In this document: positions 37,685-49,311 of the stretch, piece after piece
How positions within the stretch are numbered: the stretch's first letter is position 1
Layout: each line of letters opens with the position of its first letter
Assembly: GCF_002443255.2 (NCBI RefSeq)
Contig: NW_019211455.1
Span: 18,699,126 to 18,763,125, forward strand
DNA from: Varroa destructor
Lineage: Eukaryota > Arthropoda > Arachnida > Mesostigmata > Varroidae
Direction: 5' to 3'
DNA length: 64,000 bases
Program-made: the position numbers and the translations under genes
The notes under the pieces: generated by a model
The model's input: the letters and a program-made list of their open reading frames with translations, nothing else
Told to the model about the DNA's origin: nothing
The model's database searches: none

Positions 37685-40600
37685 ATGAATAGCGCGGCTG
37701 TCATCGGCCGCCAGTTACGCCAACAGAATAGGGCGCCAGGGCCCCTCGCTGTGCCGGGCAGACCTCGGGCGCCATCCCATGTGAACCTCGGACCCTTGCC
37801 TACTTCTGTGACTGGCGCCGCCATCGGCTCATCGCCTCACAAGGACAGCAATGCCAACAAGGCACAGGACGACGAGGATAAGCAACATAGTCTAATTCCC
37901 GCATACGTGTCACTCGGCTGCGTGTGGAAGTTCGCCAAGGCTCTCACGCCGGGAGTGCTTTTAATCGCCATTGGGACGGCTATGTGTGTAGTGGGTTTCC
38001 TTGCCGAGCAACTGTCGACCACTGTCATCGTGATTGACAACGTTAACAATGAGACAAGCACCACGGTCAATCGTTCGATGGAGTACCATCTGCACAACTT
38101 GTCATTCGCTGGGCCTGCAATCATGGGCCTGGGCGGCATCTGTATTGTGGCCGCGTGTGTTCTAACCTTCGGAGTGAAAGACCACCACCACAGGGTAGTT
38201 CCTGTGGACGAAAAGAGACCGTCTATTGGAGAGGCATTAGTTCCGATACTACCACTGCCGCCCAAGGGTAGGCGTAAACCGAAACCGCCCGTCGACGCAC
38301 AGGCGGCCGCTGGTCAAACGCCGGACGCCGCCCCCACCGTCGCTGGGGGTAGCAACGCCGCCCCCGCCACATTACGTAGCAACAGTAACGGCAGCATCAG
38401 TGCGACGACGATAAGACAGGCGATAGCTGATAATAATGAGACCAATGATTTAGTAGCGGCCACAGTAACTGCAGCGGCCCATGGAGCCAAGGATCCTTGG
38501 TCCTCGCCTCCAATTAGTGGCGTCAATGCTGCAAGCAACCCGCATTGTCATTCTAATAACATGAATCAACTAATAACTACGAATATTCATAATAGTACTA
38601 CCACTATCATGCCCATTACTAATGCGACAAATTCAAGCAGTAATTCATCGCCAACAACTGTGTTACCTGCCATTAGTTCAATGGTGTCGGCGTTCAGTTT
38701 GAACAGTAGTACTGCAATTACGGCAAAAACAACAACAATCCTAACGGGAATACATAGCCACAACGTGGATAGCCATAATGACGACCGCAAAAAAAGTAAT
38801 AGTAATTATCCTAGCAACAGTTACCCTAGTAATAGTAACAGGTGTACTTCGAATAGTAGCAGTAATCTTCACCAGCAGCAGCAAAATCTACTATTGCAAC
38901 AACACAGTAGAAATTCGAATTCCGGTGTGGCAGGAGATGGCAGGCGAAAGTCGTCAGTGGTGGCAGGGTCCAAGACTACCATAGTGCCTGTAAGATCATC
39001 GGAAACTCACCGCGCCGGCGTGAGCACCGACAAGTCGACTAATAATAATTATAATTCTAATTATTCTACTAACAAAAGAAGCAGCAGCGTAACAATGAAC
39101 AGCAGCAGCAGTATGGCCAGTAAACCTGCCTCGACCGCGGCCGGCCGTTCAGGCCCTTCGCCGCAGCTGGCCAGTTTGGCGGCTGAATCCGATGGTGCGT
39201 TTGCGGAATACCCAGACCCGGTACATCCGGACTACCGCGCCTATCCCGACTATCCGGAACGATATCTCGCGGACTCGGCACAGTCGGCCGCGGTGCTCGG
39301 CGACACGGGCTCCGGATCAGGCTGTTCCACTCCGGCGTCAAATCTGTCGCTACCCCCGATCCTCGGCTCCTCGGGAGTGTGGACCTGCTCGATCAGCGGT
39401 AACGTGGGTGCCGGTGGCATAGGTGGCGCAATCGGCAGCGGTCTACCCCAGTCGGCCAGCCCGCACAACAGCTATAACGCTGTGAGCGCCAGCGGAGCTG
39501 GGAGTACACCAAGCGTCAATCATCCATCATTAGGGCATCAACAATATCGCCATTACGGCGGCGGTTACCACAGCTACAATACACATCTCCCCGGGCTGTC
39601 GTCGGGAGGCGCCGGCCGGAGCTCGCATGTCGCAGGTCAGGCTTCGCCGTATAGTAGCAGCAACAGCAGCAGCAATTACAGCGGCGCTCCACCGAGTTCT
39701 TTAAGCTTCGCTCCGTTGCACATGCGAACAGGGGCTACTCCCCCATTCAAGATGCGCCCCGCTCCGTCGCTCTCAACATCTTCGACTTGCACGAATTTTC
39801 TTCTTAGTCCCCAGTACGAGGCGACGTTTATACCTTCGCCCACGGATCTGCAAATACTTGACCCGGACGGCTGTGACACGCCTTCGTCGTCTAAGTCATT
39901 CTACATGAGTCGATCGGCCTCCGCGTCCTCGGGCCTCCATCTCGACATGTACCTCAGCCGATTGCCGGTTTCACTGCGGATGCAGCTGTCCTCCAAGTTG
40001 TTCGCCTCGATGGAAAGTGATGGACTGTCGTCGATATCAACCAGTGACAACGACCTGGCCGCAAGCAATAACACTGCTGACGTCATCGTGTTACGGGATT
40101 TTTCTAAGGGAGGTATTAAACGGACTTCGTTTAATAGCTCGGTAAATAAGGTGGGCAGCAGCAAAGCCACGAGCACTGAGGACTCGCAAGAAGTAACCCC
40201 GTTGCTGGCAGATGATGACTCTCCAGCGACGGCCGATTCGACGCCAGGAAGTCTCGGAGGAGGAATCCCGGTCGGGAGCCGCGGAGTTCCCCTGTTACCA
40301 ATAGCTGCCATCGGACTGGGTGCACCTTGTGGTGGACACAGCGGAGGTGCCAGCAGCTATCAAAGCAAGCCCAGTGAAGTATTGCGGTCTTCAGTAAGTG
40401 GGTCCACAGAGCTCGGCGACGTAACGACATCGACTGGCGTATTGACGCCTACATTAACGCCTGGAATACCTGAACAACAGGAACAGATATCACATCCTCT
40501 TCAGCATCCACTCCAACAAATCAGTCAGCCACTGACGCAACTGCAGAGCAACAATTCGTCGTCTACATCATCTTTCGACGGACGTTTTCCCCTGTTACGC

Positions 40601-41122
40601 CAAGCTGCCACCGAAAGCTCTCGGACCCTTAATGGCAAGCTGCCATCGGCTACTGCCCCATCCCATCAAACGATCAACGAACCCAACCAGATCAATCAAT
40701 TGTTCTCAAACAACCAAGCTAACAGTCAAACAAACTCCTGCATGTCGAACTTGCTGGAAGAGAGTTCGCCGGTGTTTGCAGTGGCACCAAGTAGCGGAGT
40801 AGGTGTCAGTGCAGCCGTTGGCGGCGGGGGACGATCCGTCTCGCCCCTGATGTGCGCATCGTTGACCGCTATGCGAACTGAAACAATCGACGGAATAAGC
40901 CCGAATGCGGCGAGCTCAATGACAGCCAGCTCAGTAGGAGCGAGCCAGTCAATGTCTTCGACGGCCGTTGGGCATCCATCTTCAGGTAGCACGAACAACA
41001 ATAGCAGTGGAAGCGGTATCAATACGTCTGCTAACACCACCAACGACAATAACAGCTCGAGTAACAGCACAAGCTCGACTAGAAACAGCAGCGGCCATGC
41101 GCTACACAACGTGCCCAGCTGA
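37685..41122 (+). CDS. TMEM200/DUF2371 family transmembrane protein with very long Ser/Asn-rich tail
   Basis: Single uninterrupted frame of 1145 residues. The N-terminal region matches the TMEM200 layout: a charged stretch, WKFAKALTPG leading into TM1 (about 86-108, GVLLIAIGTAMCVVGFLAE), a loop of about 35 residues, HLHNLSFAGPAIMGLGG leading into TM2 (about 143-163), then a basic segment. The loop has three sequons (Asn122, Asn129, Asn138), which argues that it is extracellular or luminal with both termini cytoplasmic. The tail is low-complexity, Ser/Asn/Thr-rich, with a Tyr/Pro patch (about 508-530) and a more ordered stretch about 715-780 (SPTDLQILDPDG, then MYLSRLPVSLRMQLSSKLF), and EVTPLLADD near 836. 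Vertebrate members are a few hundred residues, so the tail is much longer. The start is the first ATG after an in-frame TAA at 37520, with G at -3. The molecular function of the family is not established. Identification rests on the two-TM pattern. Confidence 0.78.
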   Translation: MNSAAVIGRQLRQQNRAPGPLAVPGRPRAPSHVNLGPLPTSVTGAAIGSSPHKDSNANKAQDDEDKQHSLIPAYVSLGCVWKFAKALTPGVLLIAIGTAMCVVGFLAEQLSTTVIVIDNVNNETSTTVNRSMEYHLHNLSFAGPAIMGLGGICIVAACVLTFGVKDHHHRVVPVDEKRPSIGEALVPILPLPPKGRRKPKPPVDAQAAAGQTPDAAPTVAGGSNAAPATLRSNSNGSISATTIRQAIADNNETNDLVAATVTAAAHGAKDPWSSPPISGVNAASNPHCHSNNMNQLITTNIHNSTTTIMPITNATNSSSNSSPTTVLPAISSMVSAFSLNSSTAITAKTTTILTGIHSHNVDSHNDDRKKSNSNYPSNSYPSNSNRCTSNSSSNLHQQQQNLLLQQHSRNSNSGVAGDGRRKSSVVAGSKTTIVPVRSSETHRAGVSTDKSTNNNYNSNYSTNKRSSSVTMNSSSSMASKPASTAAGRSGPSPQLASLAAESDGAFAEYPDPVHPDYRAYPDYPERYLADSAQSAAVLGDTGSGSGCSTPASNLSLPPILGSSGVWTCSISGNVGAGGIGGAIGSGLPQSASPHNSYNAVSASGAGSTPSVNHPSLGHQQYRHYGGGYHSYNTHLPGLSSGGAGRSSHVAGQASPYSSSNSSSNYSGAPPSSLSFAPLHMRTGATPPFKMRPAPSLSTSSTCTNFLLSPQYEATFIPSPTDLQILDPDGCDTPSSSKSFYMSRSASASSGLHLDMYLSRLPVSLRMQLSSKLFASMESDGLSSISTSDNDLAASNNTADVIVLRDFSKGGIKRTSFNSSVNKVGSSKATSTEDSQEVTPLLADDDSPATADSTPGSLGGGIPVGSRGVPLLPIAAIGLGAPCGGHSGGASSYQSKPSEVLRSSVSGSTELGDVTTSTGVLTPTLTPGIPEQQEQISHPLQHPLQQISQPLTQLQSNNSSSTSSFDGRFPLLRQAATESSRTLNGKLPSATAPSHQTINEPNQINQLFSNNQANSQTNSCMSNLLEESSPVFAVAPSSGVGVSAAVGGGGRSVSPLMCASLTAMRTETIDGISPNAASSMTASSVGASQSMSSTAVGHPSSGSTNNNSSGSGINTSANTTNDNNSSSNSTSSTRNSSGHALHNVPS

Positions 41123-41770
41123 GTCTTCGCCCGGCCCGCCGGTTGAACCCGGTTCGAACGTCGCCAAAGCATTGGACAGCATCTCGACAATTGTAACCTG
41201 CATCGGTGGGCCGCCGAGAAAAGATTAGTTCTATAAAAACTCCACAGCAGAGTCCATCATTGTTTCTGCTGCCGTCATGCGGCAGATCAGATGTGCTGCG
41301 TCAAGCGGACGCAACACACGGAAACTGAACTTATGAGATATAGCAGGGCAACGTTATGCTACCGTGTAATTACGTGATCGAGCTTCCGACGACAAATATT
41401 CTCGACGCGCGTACACCATTATGCGCCACTATGTACAGTGTACAGAAAGTGTACAAACAACAGTTTTTGTACGGCAAAAATGCGTGTACAGGGCGAATGT
41501 CGAATGTCGCCGGATCGACTCAGACGGCACGGTAAAACGCAACTGAACGTACCCAAAACGTACCTAAACGCTATCGTAACAAGAGTCTGTGGTCGGTTCG
41601 TGTTGTCTAAATAAGCTGGTTTTTTTAGCAAGTGCATGTACGAACAGCCCAACCCAAGTCAACCAAGCGCACATCTCAGTTCACAACTGTACACAATCTT
41701 CAACCATTTGTGGCTTCCTGTTCCAGTGTGAGTGCCAATCACCCAATAATAAATGATGCTTGGGGTATGG
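41123..41770 (+). other. probable 3' UTR of the TMEM200-like gene with TGTACA cluster
   Basis: Follows the stop codon and ends near AATAAA at 41748-41753. It contains five copies of the palindrome TGTACA (41432, 41439, 41450, 41485, 41688), far more than expected for a hexamer in this length. No further coding frame continues from the gene. Confidence 0.55.
41748..41753 (+). terminator. polyadenylation signal AATAAA for the TMEM200-like gene
   Basis: First canonical AATAAA after the stop codon, about 626 bases downstream. Use of this site is inferred. Confidence 0.5.
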
Positions 41771-44185
41771 TAATAGCAATTATACAACAGTCGTAGTAAT
41801 AGTATGTAATAGAATCAAATATGGCTACTTCTATTACAGCGTCTACAATGAGTATGTGTTTGCTTGACGATACTGTGTGAGCTACGGTTTATTTCCTTAA
41901 CGTGAAAGTGCGCCGTGTCGGCAGCAGGTGTTATTATCAACGATCGTTACGTTCACAACAACAATAACAGAGCAGTGCCTTTCGCAGCTCTCCGGCGAAT
42001 TCCGGTGGGTCAGTCCCAATGACGCCCCAGCTTAGATCTGCATCAGCGTTAGATCAGCCTACTTATGACGACTCAATGGATTGCGTGCACAGTACGATAG
42101 TTGCGAACGATGCCATGAATACTAACAAGATTTTGGTATCTAATTAACAATGACGCGATGTGAAAAATGTGTGTTATTAAACTGAGTCATTTTATCTACC
42201 AAAATTATTCCGCTATTCGACGATGATGAAATTTAATAACAATAACAGCTTTTTTGTACAAGGAAAGTAATAACATTTACTACAAAGGGAATTAGGCTCC
42301 ATACAAATGCATGTGACCTATGATGGCACGCACGCATACCAGAGGCTCTTTCGGTAAAGGTGAGTGTTATACGACCCATACATTCAGATAGCTACTGAGT
42401 TTCGAGTACTGGTAATGGTAAATGTGCCATTCGGATTATGACATTTGATGGATTTGGATTACGGTGCCTGCTAAATACGCCCCGACGGAGTACATGCAGC
42501 CACAAAGTTGGGTATCAGTGGAATTACAAGAGGAAAAATGACGAACACAGCAACACGTAACGTAAGGCTGGGGCAAGACGTTTGAGGACCATGGCAAATT
42601 TCGTCGTCGATTCATGATCGCCTAAAAAGAAGCAATGGGGCAAAACAGAGTAAAATCTAGAAAACGCATACAACTAACGTTGTCGTTTTCATTAGTTTCT
42701 GTCTATACATATGAAGTAGACGCAATTTGTGCTAGCATACATTGTCTGCAGATTAATTTGGTCTTGGGAATGCATTTCAGTCGAAAGTGAGTGCTATCGA
42801 ATTAAACAGAGGTATCTAGCTTGTATGATGGCTCCTAATGCATGGCTTCAATAAAAGGAAGCGTATAGTTTGCAAGAGGCGCACATAGGAACGTTCCACC
42901 TTAGCTTTATTATAATTACCCAAAGTAAAGTAGACGAAACCTAAAAAACCTGTCTCTTCTTTGGAGTGTAAAAACATTTCCTTCGTATAACTTCAGTTAG
43001 GTTGACCTTTCAATCGATTCAGCTGGCTTACCAACTGTCGTCTCATTCAATAAACAAGGTAGTTGACCTTTTTGAAATTTTGGTGGTTTCCATTATGGTC
43101 GCAAACTACTGATCGACGATTTGTCCTCGCACCCATTCGCTGACACCACGAAGTCGTCCCCATTTGACCTTTCTTTAAATACTTTAAACATAAATTTGTC
43201 GTCCCTTTGTTTTCCCTACTTGTTATGGCGCACACTACAAGCAAGTAGTTCGATTTTAAGAAGCGACATGTTTTTCCGCTTATATTTTCCAATCTCATCA
43301 AGTTCCCGGCCGTCACCTATGCTTACATCTTCCAGCTTCGTTTAGTCTGCACAAAGGTGGAACCGCGTTGCAGAAATCGAAAACAAGCAAAAAAAAGAAC
43401 AAAGAACAGGCAGAAGTAGAAAAACAGTGAAGTTAAGTTCCCGCTTTTTTTGTCCCTTGACCTCCAACTAGCCTCTAAATCTCTTTCTCTCATGATCTTA
43501 TTCGTTTGGGGTTCGATGGTAGTAGCCCGCAACTAAAAGTGCCAGCCAATCGATTACTTTGCCAAGTAGTGCTCTCATTGCGGAAGCCTTAGCTCACCGC
43601 TGCATCGAGACCAATGAGCTGTGGTTTGACGACTGGATCACGACAGACAGACGCAGCGCGATTTATGCCGCTTGCCGAGTGAGACTGATTGAGAGAAAAC
43701 ACGGAACTAGGTGAAAAGGAAGGAATGAACAAGAGAGGGGCTATATATATATATATAAACGATAACAACCGAACAGCCATTCCCAAATTGCTCTCCGTTT
43801 TTTTTATTATCCGCCTTTCGATTGCGCTTGGCGTCGAAACAAACGACAGAACAATAGCTTGTCGCGGTTAGCTATAGCTAAGGAACAACAGAACATGGCC
43901 TAATACAAGAAGCGATCTCGTGAAAAGTCGAGTCGGGCCAAAGAAAAATTGTAGATGCCTAAACAATGCGAAAAAGAAAAGCGCGAGTAAAGAATGATGA
44001 AGTAAGGCAGAGTCTATTCGCAGTGAAATGGGTAACAAAAATTTTTTGCAGGCTTCGACGTTATACCGACTAACAAAGGTCTGTAGCTGAGTTGCATCGC
44101 TGCTGACATGCACGTATTTCCAGACCTCAACGGCGACTGAAGGGAGAAAGCCAAAAGGGGCACATTGTTGTTGAAGGCTGCAACA

Positions 44186-44218
<33 letters not shown>

Positions 44219-45990
44219 TTAACGTTGGCTACGATACGCACAGAAAGTAAAAAGCGCTTGTTAATAAGGATCATATACGTTGAATGGCGAAATAATATAC
44301 CGAGAGACGACGATATTGATACGATATTTAGCGCAAACCATGATAAGCTTACCTGGTGCTGATCCTGCAGCGATTGAGGTGGTCAGTGAGAGAATTCGTT
44401 GGCAAAAGTGAAAGCTGCATATCGTTTGGCAATGACGATTCAAATTCGATGGTTTGCTACTATCGTTTTTAAAGTGTGTTTAAGCGCTCGTATCTTACGA
44501 ACTGCTAATCAGCAGTACCTTCTGAACTTACTGACAAGTATCCTGAAAATCTCGCACGTTATTCATATGCTATTAGGGTAACATCTTCGCATCGCTTCCC
44601 GTTTTTGAGCGGTAGACAAACCGCTTCCTTTTACTAGTATAATTTGTTTGTAAAAAGTACTTAGGCGCCGCGAACAAAACGTAATTGTTTTTGTAATGTT
44701 ACTGTAATCACCTAATTTCTTTGTTTACCAAGCAACAAGGTTATACGCATATCGTTTAACACCGGCACTAATGACCAATAAATTGTTTATTATCGCCTGT
44801 GCTCCAAAAGTGTACCACACTGTAAATCGCCCGAATTAGTGACACACATCAATCATTCGACCATTGGAACAAATAGTTTATCTAAATATTAAATATCTCC
44901 CAGCAGCAGAATGCAGCGCTGTCGAAAGTCGTTGTCCTGCATGCGTTTCCGTCCCCGCTTACCTTTGGCCTCTTTTCGCACTCTTCACTTTGATTCGCGC
45001 TTCTGCCAAGCACAAAACATCTACACAATCGCCTAAGCTTTCTACCCTTATCTATCTTCTTCTTTTTCTCCCCTATAAGAGGCAACTCTAGCAGTAATAT
45101 AAATCATTAGTAGTATTGCTAGTCGTGGTACTAGATAACCGTGCTTTGTAGTTCCTGTGAGTCACAGACAAGCTCGCCGGCTCTTCAGTTAACGTGTGTG
45201 TAAACCGGGCAAGAGATTGGTGTGTCCCTCCTATACCTTCCTCACATTGCTGCCACCATCGTTGTTGATGTTTGACGCGAATTCTGTTTATTCTCTACAA
45301 ACGTCGCTGTGAATTCTGATGAACGCTGCTCGTGCATTTCGTATGGATAGCAACCGTCATGGCAGCTGCCGGGGAGGGCGTGAAGGAAAAGAAGAAGAGG
45401 CGAAATACGTGCCTCACAAGCCGCCACAATTACTTGCAGTAACCGGAGGGGGTAAGGGTCAGCCATTCTTTACTTTTACGTGTGATTGCTCACTTCAGTG
45501 TTTACTGTACGTTTTACGTGCGCCTTTTGTTCAGTTAATGTTATTAACTTCGAACAAATGAGAGATGTTATTGCTACAGTCACCATTATATCACTACAAT
45601 AGTCATCTGAGCAGTCGCGAACGCCTGAAGTGCTCGTGCTTTCCTAACGTAAACACGACAACGAACTGAGGAAATATACGTGACTACAACTCTTGGAGCC
45701 TTGGAGGCCCTGACAAGCAAGAAGCGAATAAGTCTCTAACATTTCATTTGTTCAGTCAGGGGCCTGCTTCAGTTTGCCAATCCGACTTCAGCCTTTGGAT
45801 TTGTGTTGCCCAGTTTCGGATTACTGCGACCTAAACAGCTAACCTGGGCTATTGCCCGACATCTGAGTGCTTCCGCGAGCTCTACCGAGGGCAACAGCAG
45901 CAGTAGCAGTAGTGTGTCGCTTTCTGCACTTTGGTTTACCTGCGTGTAAATAGTAAAGCAAACTGTAGGCCTCATGGCCTCTGCTTTTTA
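41771..45990. other. intergenic, nothing recognised
   Basis: No supportable gene. The most visible structure is the GGCT tetranucleotide array at 44186-44218; a short TA run lies near 43741-43756. Confidence 0.5.
44186..44218. repeat. (GGCT)n microsatellite
   Basis: About eight GGCT units in a row, same unit as the array near 25.0 kb. Confidence 0.92.
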
Positions 45991-47176
45991 TGACTCCCTT
46001 TTTCAATTTGGGTTTGAGGAATAATTAATGAATCTTTCTTTTTCTGCTCCCGCCGCTGTTGCTTCTTCTTCGCGGCCTTGGTACTTGCTACCGGCTACCA
46101 TGTTCGACGGGCTTCCGTATAGCTGCGACGGCGGATCCAGGCTCCGCCTCACGAAGGTTCCACACTTGCAAAGAGGCTTGGTACCCCGTTGCAAGTATCG
46201 CGCCAAGGCTTTGTTCCTCGTATCCGTACCGACACGGAAACGTGCGCAAGTCATGTGCCATGAGCTGATAGCTGTGGCCTTGTCGTGGAATAGGAGAAAA
46301 AAGCCATAGTAGTAATCGCAAGGTAAGCTGGATGGGCGGTAAACTGGTGGGGGCTTTCGGTATTTGGGGAAAGACCAGACAAGCGCACGACTTCTTTTGG
46401 GCGATCAACGAAAAATTCACCAACGAGAGCTGAAGAAGACGAGGTGTTCGATATCTAGGCACACGAAAACTCTTAGAGACTTCTTAGAGTTTTCTGTTCA
46501 CAGCACCGTGGACTTCTTTCTTGGCTGTCTGCCGTTTGTCGCGAAGCCGCGAAATTTTTGCCAGAACAGATTTATAGGCGGCCCCAGTCACCTGACACGC
46601 GATATAGTCCACTCAGACGTGGTTTTGAATGTTGTTATGCTGCTTTCCTTTTCCACAATAACTGCTACAATAGTTTCAGTAAAAGAAGTTCCTGTGCCTA
46701 AAACATTGCGCTTTCATAGTTTTTGAGGATCTGAACAGTGTGTTCCGCAGTGTACATAAGGGGATACTTTTTTTTGGTAAAAAAAAAAAGCGGAAATTAG
46801 CAATGAAAGAACTTTGCCTAAATGTTGTCCATATAGTACGAGCTTAAGTGTAGGTGTATCCATTGAATTAATATCAAAAAGCTAAGCCTGCTAACGAACA
46901 ACTAACGAAATCTAGCATTAATGTTAAACTTACAGCTTGATGGCGTAGGAATGATATAATTTATGTGAAAATAGTAATTAGGTGAAAGGAAATCAGATAG
47001 ATATATGAAGTAATTTTGTTACACGCTTTTGTGCCTGATAACGTCCATGCATTCAATGTACCTGAAACCTCGTAGCCGCTCGCCGTTGTACGATTATCTT
47101 TGATTGCTTTGGAATGATTGTACTGTTATCTACGTCACAAATGGCTTCCAAGCTTTTACCCTTCTTCTAATAATTC

Positions 47177-47202
47177 TAATAATAATAATAATAATAATAA
47201 TA
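47177..47202. repeat. (AAT)n microsatellite
   Basis: Eight or more AAT/ATA units in a row, read directly. In one frame it would encode a run of Asn, but that frame has no other coding support. Confidence 0.9.
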
Positions 47203-49283
47203 GACTTCTTTTAATTCTGCGGATGTTGGCGATGGTCGTTCCGTCACGTTCGATACAATTTTCGGTTGTTACAGTTATCGCTACGTCAGATGCCGGTAGC
47301 TGTCAACAGCCGCTAGCTGAGATGGAGGCGGCCCCCGCCTTCTTCCCCGACGAAACAAGAATTGCCTATTAGTTGTTCATTGGTTGGACGTAAACTGCTG
47401 GCAGCCAGCCCCACATTTTCTTAGAGTTCCACCACTCACTATAGCTGGACCCCGCCTGGACACCGCAATCATTGAACAAACCTTTAGGCCTTAGATTAGC
47501 TTGCTGCTGTCTGCACCTATCTGACGACGGGCCAGGAGAACCCGCGGGCAGACTAAACCGGAGTTGCAATAACCCTATTTCGTGACCGCGGCAGCGATGG
47601 CCTGAGAAAACTAATACTCCTAGGCAAAGGCGAAGGACGTACCGTATGAGATGAGGGAACTCCACTAAAAATTAGCCGATTTTGCCTGCGACTCAGTTCG
47701 TTGAGGTGCGGGGAATGAGAGTTTATGGTGGACGGAATGAACACCAAGGACGGAATACGGATGGCGTCGATCTCTTTCCCCAGCGCCTGAGGTGTTGAGC
47801 CAAGGCGGTTCGACGACACACGGTGGTGGTTGTTAGTACCCTGCCTTATTTGTTTAGCTTTGCCTTATGCCGGATGACGCGGCTAACCTACTTCCGCTAA
47901 ATTGGCTCGCGGTAATATTACGTAGTAAATAGATGCGATTTAGGTCAACACGATACAGACCAAAGCATTCTGTGCGTTATGAACTATAGGGGCTGCGACA
48001 AAATAGCTGATCACGGATTAAATTTCGAAAAAAAAACACCTAACGTACAGATGCTTATATATGTTTGTTTCTCCTAGTGCGATCGTTCGGGCTTCGACAA
48101 ATGATCGTCTCTGTTTAACATGCAGTATTTCTACATACAGTAATGGCAATCTGCTGAAAGGGAGCGCTCTTTACGTACAATGTGATACTGATATTTTTTG
48201 CCATGTAAATAACACGGGCGTCGGAAAAGTAAACATTGGTGCGGTCCACAGCTCTGGTGCAATGTTTTTCAGCAGGATACGAACCGCATTATATGCGATT
48301 TGATTTTCGAGTGAAATAGACTGCAACACGATAGTCTTTTTTTTTTTTGCTGGAGCTTATTCTTAGTTTTCAAGCCACTGTAGCATTCGATACCTCTTGA
48401 TATCCACAGTCCTTGCGCCCTTCATAGATCGTACTCAGTTGTCCAATTTGGTCCAGCCGTAGCATGTCTTCGTGCTTTCAAACTATAATCAGGTATATGA
48501 CATAGTACTTCAGAGCGCGTGCGAGCGGCGGGTGAATGCGTCGAGATGAACGGCAGCAACAGACACATAACAGGCTAATGTCCAAGTTATTGGGTTATTC
48601 ACTGGAATTCGTAAACAAATCCTTCGACCGTATGATGCTATGGGACTGTTTTTCCGCGGTAGGTTGTCAACGGTCGGTTGCAACGAACGGTATTTGATTC
48701 GTGCTTTCACTACCCGCGAAGGAGTAGACTACTAATAATGACGGCCTGACCGAAAAAACTACACTTCTTACTAATCGCAATATGAATAGGTAAATCGTTT
48801 TGGTGGGCTGAGGCAGCGATTGAGTTCCAAACTCCACTGGAGTCAGCATCGGGGTCGACTACCCATGATGGCTTGCAGGTTTTCCGATACTTCGGAGAAC
48901 GAGGTGGCGATAACTGGTAGCAACAATGAGTAGCACGACCGTCCTGCATTTGTGGTCTCCACCTCCGGCAATGTTACGAGGTAAACCAAGGTGAAGCCAC
49001 GATATTCTTGGTCAGATGCGATGGACGACAAGGGGGCCTTTCGCAGCAGGCTACCAGAATCTGTAGGCCTTCCCCAATATAGGTTAGTCGTTGCTTTTTC
49101 GCACACGAATCACATCATCACAAAGATTATCCTACCACAATGGTGCGGACCAAGATTCTGTTACAAGTAACTCAATCGTCATAGCGCCTACTCTTAAGAT
49201 GTACAGCCCAGCGCAGGTCTAGAATAGGTGAACAGGCGGGATGGCAAGTCGTGTTACTGATGTAAAGAATGTATGCCTACAAG

Positions 49284-49311
49284 CGCTGCTGCTGTCTTAT
49301 CAGCAGTAGCG
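49284..49311. other. 11-bp hairpin with CTG/CAG arms
   Basis: CGCTGCTGCTG (49284-49294) pairs with CAGCAGTAGCG (49301-49311) with one G-T wobble across a 6-nt loop. Simple-sequence origin is likely. Confidence 0.5.

Noticed and set aside
37837..41190. Many antisense and shifted open frames of 70-154 codons over the TMEM200-like gene
   Set aside because: They overlap a long real frame rich in Ser, Asn and Gly codons, which leaves few stops in other frames. None has independent coding character.
47118..47372. 84-codon frame with a run of Asn
   Set aside because: The Asn run is an AAT microsatellite, and the rest of the frame has no coding character.
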